This document shows positions 1-5,046 of a stretch of 5,046 nucleotides of DNA, piece after piece (positions within the stretch are counted from its first letter, which is position 1; each line of letters starts with the position of its first letter). The DNA is from Verrucomicrobiota bacterium. GTDB lineage: Bacteria > Verrucomicrobiota > Verrucomicrobiia > Limisphaerales > J093. The translations under genes were made by a program, and so were the position numbers. The notes under the pieces were generated by a model. The model was not told where the DNA came from and searched no databases. It saw only the letters and a program-made list of their open reading frames with translations. The stretch is from NCBI GenBank assembly GCA_003695015.1, contig RFJD01000142.1, forward strand, positions 1 to 5,046, read 5' to 3'.

Positions 1-322
1 CCTGACCTGCCACATGAGCCCGACCATCGGCGGCAACAGCTACCAGAAGGTGGGCCTGATCCACGCTTACGAGAACACCAAGGACAAGGGCCGTTACGAG
101 GTCACCAAGGACGAGGCCGACCTCTACAAGTTCAAGGTGCCCAGCCTGCGGAACGTGGCCCTGACGGCGCCCTATTTCCACGACGGCGCCATGAAGACCC
201 TCGAGGGGACCATCTGGAAGATGGGCTGGATGCAGTTGGGCCGCGAGCTCAAGGACGACGAGGTCCAGGCCATCGCCGCCTTCCTGCGGTCGCTCACCGA
301 CAAGGAGCGCGCCGCCAAGTAG
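1..322 (+). CDS. Di-heme cytochrome c peroxidase (CcpA/MauG family), C-terminal part
   Basis: This is the 3' end of a gene entering from the left edge. In the frame ending at the TAG at 320-322, the codons from base 2 read L-T-C-H, and base 1 (c) fits the last base of a Cys codon, so the window opens inside a CxxCH heme c site. The following GG-N-S-Y and the YFHDG and LRNVALTAPY stretches are typical of the C-terminal heme domain of bacterial di-heme peroxidases, which reduce periplasmic H2O2 with electrons from small cytochromes or cupredoxins. The Met codon at 221-223, in K-M-G, lies where the axial Met of the high-potential heme is found in peroxidases; MauG has Tyr there, so a true peroxidase is favoured. 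The protein ends with the usual DDEVQAIAAFLRSL helix. The N-terminal heme domain and signal peptide are outside the window. The ATG at 14 lies inside the heme motif and is not the start. Confidence 0.93.
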   Translation, partial: LTCHMSPTIGGNSYQKVGLIHAYENTKDKGRYEVTKDEADLYKFKVPSLRNVALTAPYFHDGAMKTLEGTIWKMGWMQLGRELKDDEVQAIAAFLRSLTDKERAAK

Positions 323-343
323 GCTTTGCCGGACTCAGCGGCC

Positions 344-358
344 GGCGGGTTTCCCGCC
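344..358. other. Small GC hairpin in the convergent intergenic region
   Basis: GGCGGG at 344-349 and CCCGCC at 353-358 form a perfect 6-bp stem with a TTT loop. An alternative fold pairs CCGGC at 342-346 with GCCGG at 360-364. It lies between the peroxidase stop codon and the strong terminator. No T-run follows on either strand, so it is not a convincing intrinsic terminator alone. It may protect a 3' end or help stop minus-strand transcripts leaving the U32 gene, or it may be chance pairing in GC-rich DNA. Confidence 0.3.
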
Positions 359-373
359 TGCCGGTCTCTTGTC

Positions 374-407
374 AGCCCCCTGCGCCGATTCCGCGCGGGG
401 GGCTTTT
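374..407 (+). terminator. Rho-independent terminator of the peroxidase gene
   Basis: AGCCCCC at 374-380 pairs with GGGGGCT at 398-404. The stem continues inward through a T-G wobble (381/397) and GCGC at 382-385 with GCGC at 393-396, leaving a 7-base loop at 386-392. T residues follow (TTTTCGTTT, 404-412) on the plus strand. It starts 51 bases after the peroxidase TAG and abuts the stop codon of the convergent U32 gene at 412-414. On the minus strand no T-run follows the stem, so it should act mainly for the plus-strand gene, although the stem would also form at the 3' end of the U32 transcript. Confidence 0.8.
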
Positions 408-411
408 CGTT

Positions 412-3003
<2,592 letters not shown>

Positions 3004-3030
3004 GGGCGGACGGCGGCAGGCGGGCGTGCC

Positions 3031-4161
3031 TCAGCGCCGATGGGCCAATCCCACGGCTTCGCGAAGGTTGCGCAGACCGGCTTCACGCAGGTAGCGGCGC
3101 AGGCGGCGGACGATGCGCCGCGGGAGGCCCGGACCTTCGAAGACCAAGCCGGTGTAAAGCTGCACCAGACGGGCGCCGGCGGTGATTTTCTCCCACGCGT
3201 CACGGGCGGAGAAGATGCCGCCAACCCCGATGATCGGCAACCGGCCGTCGGTTTGCCGGTAGAGATGGGCGACGACCCGGGTGCTGCGCTCGCGGAGGGG
3301 ACGTCCGCTCAGGCCGCCACTCTCGGCGTAAACGTCCATGGCGCGGATGCTCCGGGAGGCGGGCCGCTCGATAGTGGTGTTGGTGGCGACCAGGCCGGCG
3401 ATGCGGCAGGGCCCGACCAGTTCCACGATTTCATCCAGCGCCTCGAACTCGAGATCCGGCGCCACCTTCACCAACAGCGGTTTGAGAAACCCAGGCGGTG
3501 CTTGGTGTTCGGCCGCCATGTCGGCGTTGGCGTGCTGGAGGGCGGTGAGGATGTCGCGCAAGGCCGCCTTGTCCTGCAGCCGGCGGAGGTTCGGCGTGTT
3601 GGGCGAACTGACGTTGACGACGAAAAAGTCCGCCAGCCCCCAGAGCCGACGCAGGGAAAAGACGTAGTCCTCGGCCGCCTCCTCCAACGGGGTGATCCGG
3701 GACTTGCCGAGGTTGACGCCGACGGGGTGGGGCGGCCAGAGACCGCGTTGACGCCAGGCTTCCAACGCCGCGGCGAAGGCCTCGGCGCCGGGGTTGTTGA
3801 ACCCCATCCGGTTGATGATGGCCCCCTCGGGCGGCACCCGGAACACGCGCGGCTTCGGGTTGCCGGGCTGGGCGTGGCGGGTGACCGCCCCCAGCTCGCA
3901 ATGGCCAAAGCCCATGGCCGCCCACGCCGGCAGGGCCTGGGCCGCCTTGTCCATGCCGGCCGCCAGCCCGACCGGGTTGGGAAAACGGAGCCCCAACGTT
4001 TCGATCGGCAGGGAGGGCGCGCCCCACGCCAGCCGCATGGCGCCCAGCAAGAACCGGCTGCGCGCACACCAGCCCAGCCATCGCAAGGTGCGTTCGTGAA
4101 CCTCCTCCGGATCCTGCGTGAACAGGACCGGCCGGACCAGATGTCGGTAGAACCAGCTCAT
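3031..4161 (-). CDS. pyrD: Dihydroorotate dehydrogenase (quinone), class 2
   Basis: This FMN enzyme oxidises dihydroorotate to orotate, the fourth step of de novo UMP synthesis, and passes electrons to membrane quinone. The start at 4161 gives 376 residues. Residues 1-45 (MSWFYRHLVRPVLF...) form the amphipathic quinone-binding helices that define class 2. Then come NPVGLAAGMDK (62-72) with the FMN-contacting Lys72, INRMGFNN (116-123), NVSSPNTP (183-190) whose Ser186 aligns with the E. coli catalytic base Ser175, KVAPDL (232-237), ATNTT (259-263), GGLSGRPL (282-289) and the FMN phosphate site IGVGGI (311-316). Small departures from E. coli are DKAAQA after the Lys and TRHAQPGN in place of TPRPQPGN; no catalytic residue is missing. 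An in-frame upstream start at 4203 would add 14 residues inside cinA; I prefer 4161 because it forms an ATGA overlap with the cinA stop and yields the usual MSWFYR-type N-terminus. Expression is probably coupled to cinA. Confidence 0.97.
   Translation of the reverse strand: MSWFYRHLVRPVLFTQDPEEVHERTLRWLGWCARSRFLLGAMRLAWGAPSLPIETLGLRFPNPVGLAAGMDKAAQALPAWAAMGFGHCELGAVTRHAQPGNPKPRVFRVPPEGAIINRMGFNNPGAEAFAAALEAWRQRGLWPPHPVGVNLGKSRITPLEEAAEDYVFSLRRLWGLADFFVVNVSSPNTPNLRRLQDKAALRDILTALQHANADMAAEHQAPPGFLKPLLVKVAPDLEFEALDEIVELVGPCRIAGLVATNTTIERPASRSIRAMDVYAESGGLSGRPLRERSTRVVAHLYRQTDGRLPIIGVGGIFSARDAWEKITAGARLVQLYTGLVFEGPGLPRRIVRRLRRYLREAGLRNLREAVGLAHRR
4158..4161 (-). promoter_or_regulatory. ATGA stop/start overlap coupling cinA to pyrD
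   Basis: Read on the minus strand, bases 4161 to 4158 spell ATGA: the ATG starts pyrD and the TGA ends cinA. Such overlaps usually let terminating ribosomes restart on the next gene. The only purine-rich stretch upstream is AGGACG, about 13 bases before the ATG and weakly placed as a Shine-Dalgarno, which agrees with coupling. This overlap decides the pyrD start. Confidence 0.8.
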
Positions 4162-5046
4162 GCCGACGGCGCGTCGTCCTGCAACACGGTTTGCCGGAGC
4201 CACTCCAGCGCCTGCGAGGTGGTCAGTTGCTTGAACCCCGCCCGCCCGAAGGCGTTGATGCGTCGGCGGACCTCGATGCCGCGCGGTCCGGCCACGGCGA
4301 TGTACACCGTGCCGACCGGTTTTTCCGGCGTGCCGCCCGAGGGTCCGGCGATGCCGGTGGTCGCCACCGCATAGTCCGCCCCCAGGCGCTCGCGAACTCC
4401 CATCGCCATTTCCCGCGCCACCGCCTCACTCACCGCTCCATGCGCGGCCAGGGACTCCTCGCGCACGCCCAGCAGGGTTTGCTTGGCGTCGTTGCTGTAG
4501 GCGACCACACCGCCGCGAAAGACGACCGACGCCCCGGGGATGTCCGTGATCCGCGTGGCCAGCAGGCCGCCGGTGCAGGATTCGGCCGTGGCGAGCGTGC
4601 AACCCCGCCGTGTCAACAGCCGCACCACCACCGCCTCGATCGTCTCCTCCTCCCGGCCGTAGAACGAATCGCCCAACGCCGCCATCACGGCGCTGGCCGC
4701 TTCGTCCACCAACCGCCGGGCGTCCCGGCCGCGCGCGCTCAAACGGACGTCCACTTCGCCCGGCCGCGCGCAATAACCGACCTCCAAGCCGCGATCGAGC
4801 CAGGGCGCCAGGATCGGTTCGACCCGCTCCTGCATGACCGATTCCGGAACGTCGATGCTCCGGAGCAACTGCTCGACGTACGGTTCCACCGGGGGCGCCT
4901 CGCGCTCCAGCCAGGGGAGGACCTGGTCGAGGAACATGGGCTGCAATTCGCGCGGCGGACCGGGCAACATCACCACCCAGGCGCCCACGCGCTCGGGGAT
5001 GGGGATGATCAACCCGGGCGCCGTGCCGTGTTGGTTGGGCAGGACG
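4158..5046 (-). CDS. cinA: CinA: nicotinamide-nucleotide amidohydrolase with N-terminal MoaB-like domain, partial
   Basis: The gene runs off the right edge. The frame stays open to base 5045 and begins V-L-P-N-Q-H-G-T-A-P-G, the conserved end of the MoaB/MogA-like (COG1058) domain. Some 110-130 N-terminal residues are therefore missing from a protein that is usually about 415 residues. The TTG at 5010-5012 is an internal Leu codon, not a start. Next comes the PGPPREL motif, a linking region, and the C-terminal CinA/PncC amidase domain with ESCTGG (codons at 4566-4583), AYSNDAK and TTGIAGPSGG, followed by KPVGTVYIAV. PncC-type domains deamidate NMN to nicotinate mononucleotide and so return the NMN released by NAD-dependent DNA ligase to NAD synthesis; the N-terminal domain of some homologues has ADP-ribose pyrophosphatase activity. 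The name comes from competence induction in Streptococcus, which need not apply here. The TGA at 4158-4160 overlaps the pyrD ATG, marking cinA as the upstream gene of the operon. Confidence 0.95.
   Translation of the reverse strand, partial: VLPNQHGTAPGLIIPIPERVGAWVVMLPGPPRELQPMFLDQVLPWLEREAPPVEPYVEQLLRSIDVPESVMQERVEPILAPWLDRGLEVGYCARPGEVDVRLSARGRDARRLVDEAASAVMAALGDSFYGREEETIEAVVVRLLTRRGCTLATAESCTGGLLATRITDIPGASVVFRGGVVAYSNDAKQTLLGVREESLAAHGAVSEAVAREMAMGVRERLGADYAVATTGIAGPSGGTPEKPVGTVYIAVAGPRGIEVRRRINAFGRAGFKQLTTSQALEWLRQTVLQDDAPSA

Noticed and set aside
1..322. MauG-type tryptophan tryptophylquinone enzyme instead of a peroxidase
   Set aside because: The Met at codon 221-223 sits at the position of the peroxidase axial ligand, where MauG carries Tyr.
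3431..4081. Minus-strand open frames inside pyrD (3431-4081 and 3468-4067)
   Set aside because: They are alternate-frame readings of pyrD with low-complexity Arg/Gly/Pro composition.
4162..4203. Longer pyrD start at 4203
   Set aside because: It would add 14 residues (MAPANRVAGRRAVG) encoded inside cinA that are not typical of PyrD; the ATG at 4161 gives the normal N-terminus and an ATGA overlap.
5010..5012. TTG as the start of cinA
   Set aside because: The same frame continues upstream to the window edge with conserved CinA residues (LPNQHGTAPG), so the gene is cut off rather than starting here.

Overview
The window is GC-rich chromosomal DNA (roughly two thirds G+C by eye) packed with housekeeping genes. 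It holds the 3' end of one plus-strand gene, a short convergent intergenic region, and three tightly spaced minus-strand genes. Codon choice, the quinone-dependent class 2 PyrD, a di-heme cytochrome c peroxidase and a very long two-part U32 protein fit a Gram-negative-type bacterium. The Verrucomicrobiota or a related phylum is my guess, but the sequence alone does not prove it. I see no mobile elements, CRISPR arrays, tRNA or rRNA genes.

Layout. Positions 1-322 (+) are the C-terminal heme domain of a di-heme cytochrome c peroxidase, cut by the left edge. Positions 323-411 are intergenic and carry a convincing GC-rich hairpin with a T-tract that terminates the peroxidase transcript. Positions 412-3003 (-) encode an 863-residue U32 family protein of the RlhA/YdcP type, with an N-terminal U32 barrel, a middle DUF3656-like region, and a C-terminal half that looks like a degenerate second U32 barrel with its own cysteine cluster. 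Positions 3031-4161 (-) encode dihydroorotate dehydrogenase (pyrD). Positions 4158-5046 (-) encode CinA, whose N-terminus lies beyond the right edge.

The minus-strand genes are transcribed in the order cinA, pyrD, U32 gene. cinA and pyrD overlap in an ATGA, and only 27 bp separate pyrD from the U32 gene, so they very likely form one operon whose promoter lies outside the window. The proteins share a loose nucleotide theme: CinA recycles NMN for NAD synthesis, PyrD makes orotate for pyrimidines, and RlhA/TrhP-type U32 proteins hydroxylate pyrimidines in RNA. A functional link is only an inference.

No new system stands out. The most interesting item is the internal duplication of the U32 protein with two separate four-cysteine sets, which resembles a covalent version of the UbiU-UbiV pair. 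Long plus-strand open frames across 469-4374 are shadows opposite the real genes.
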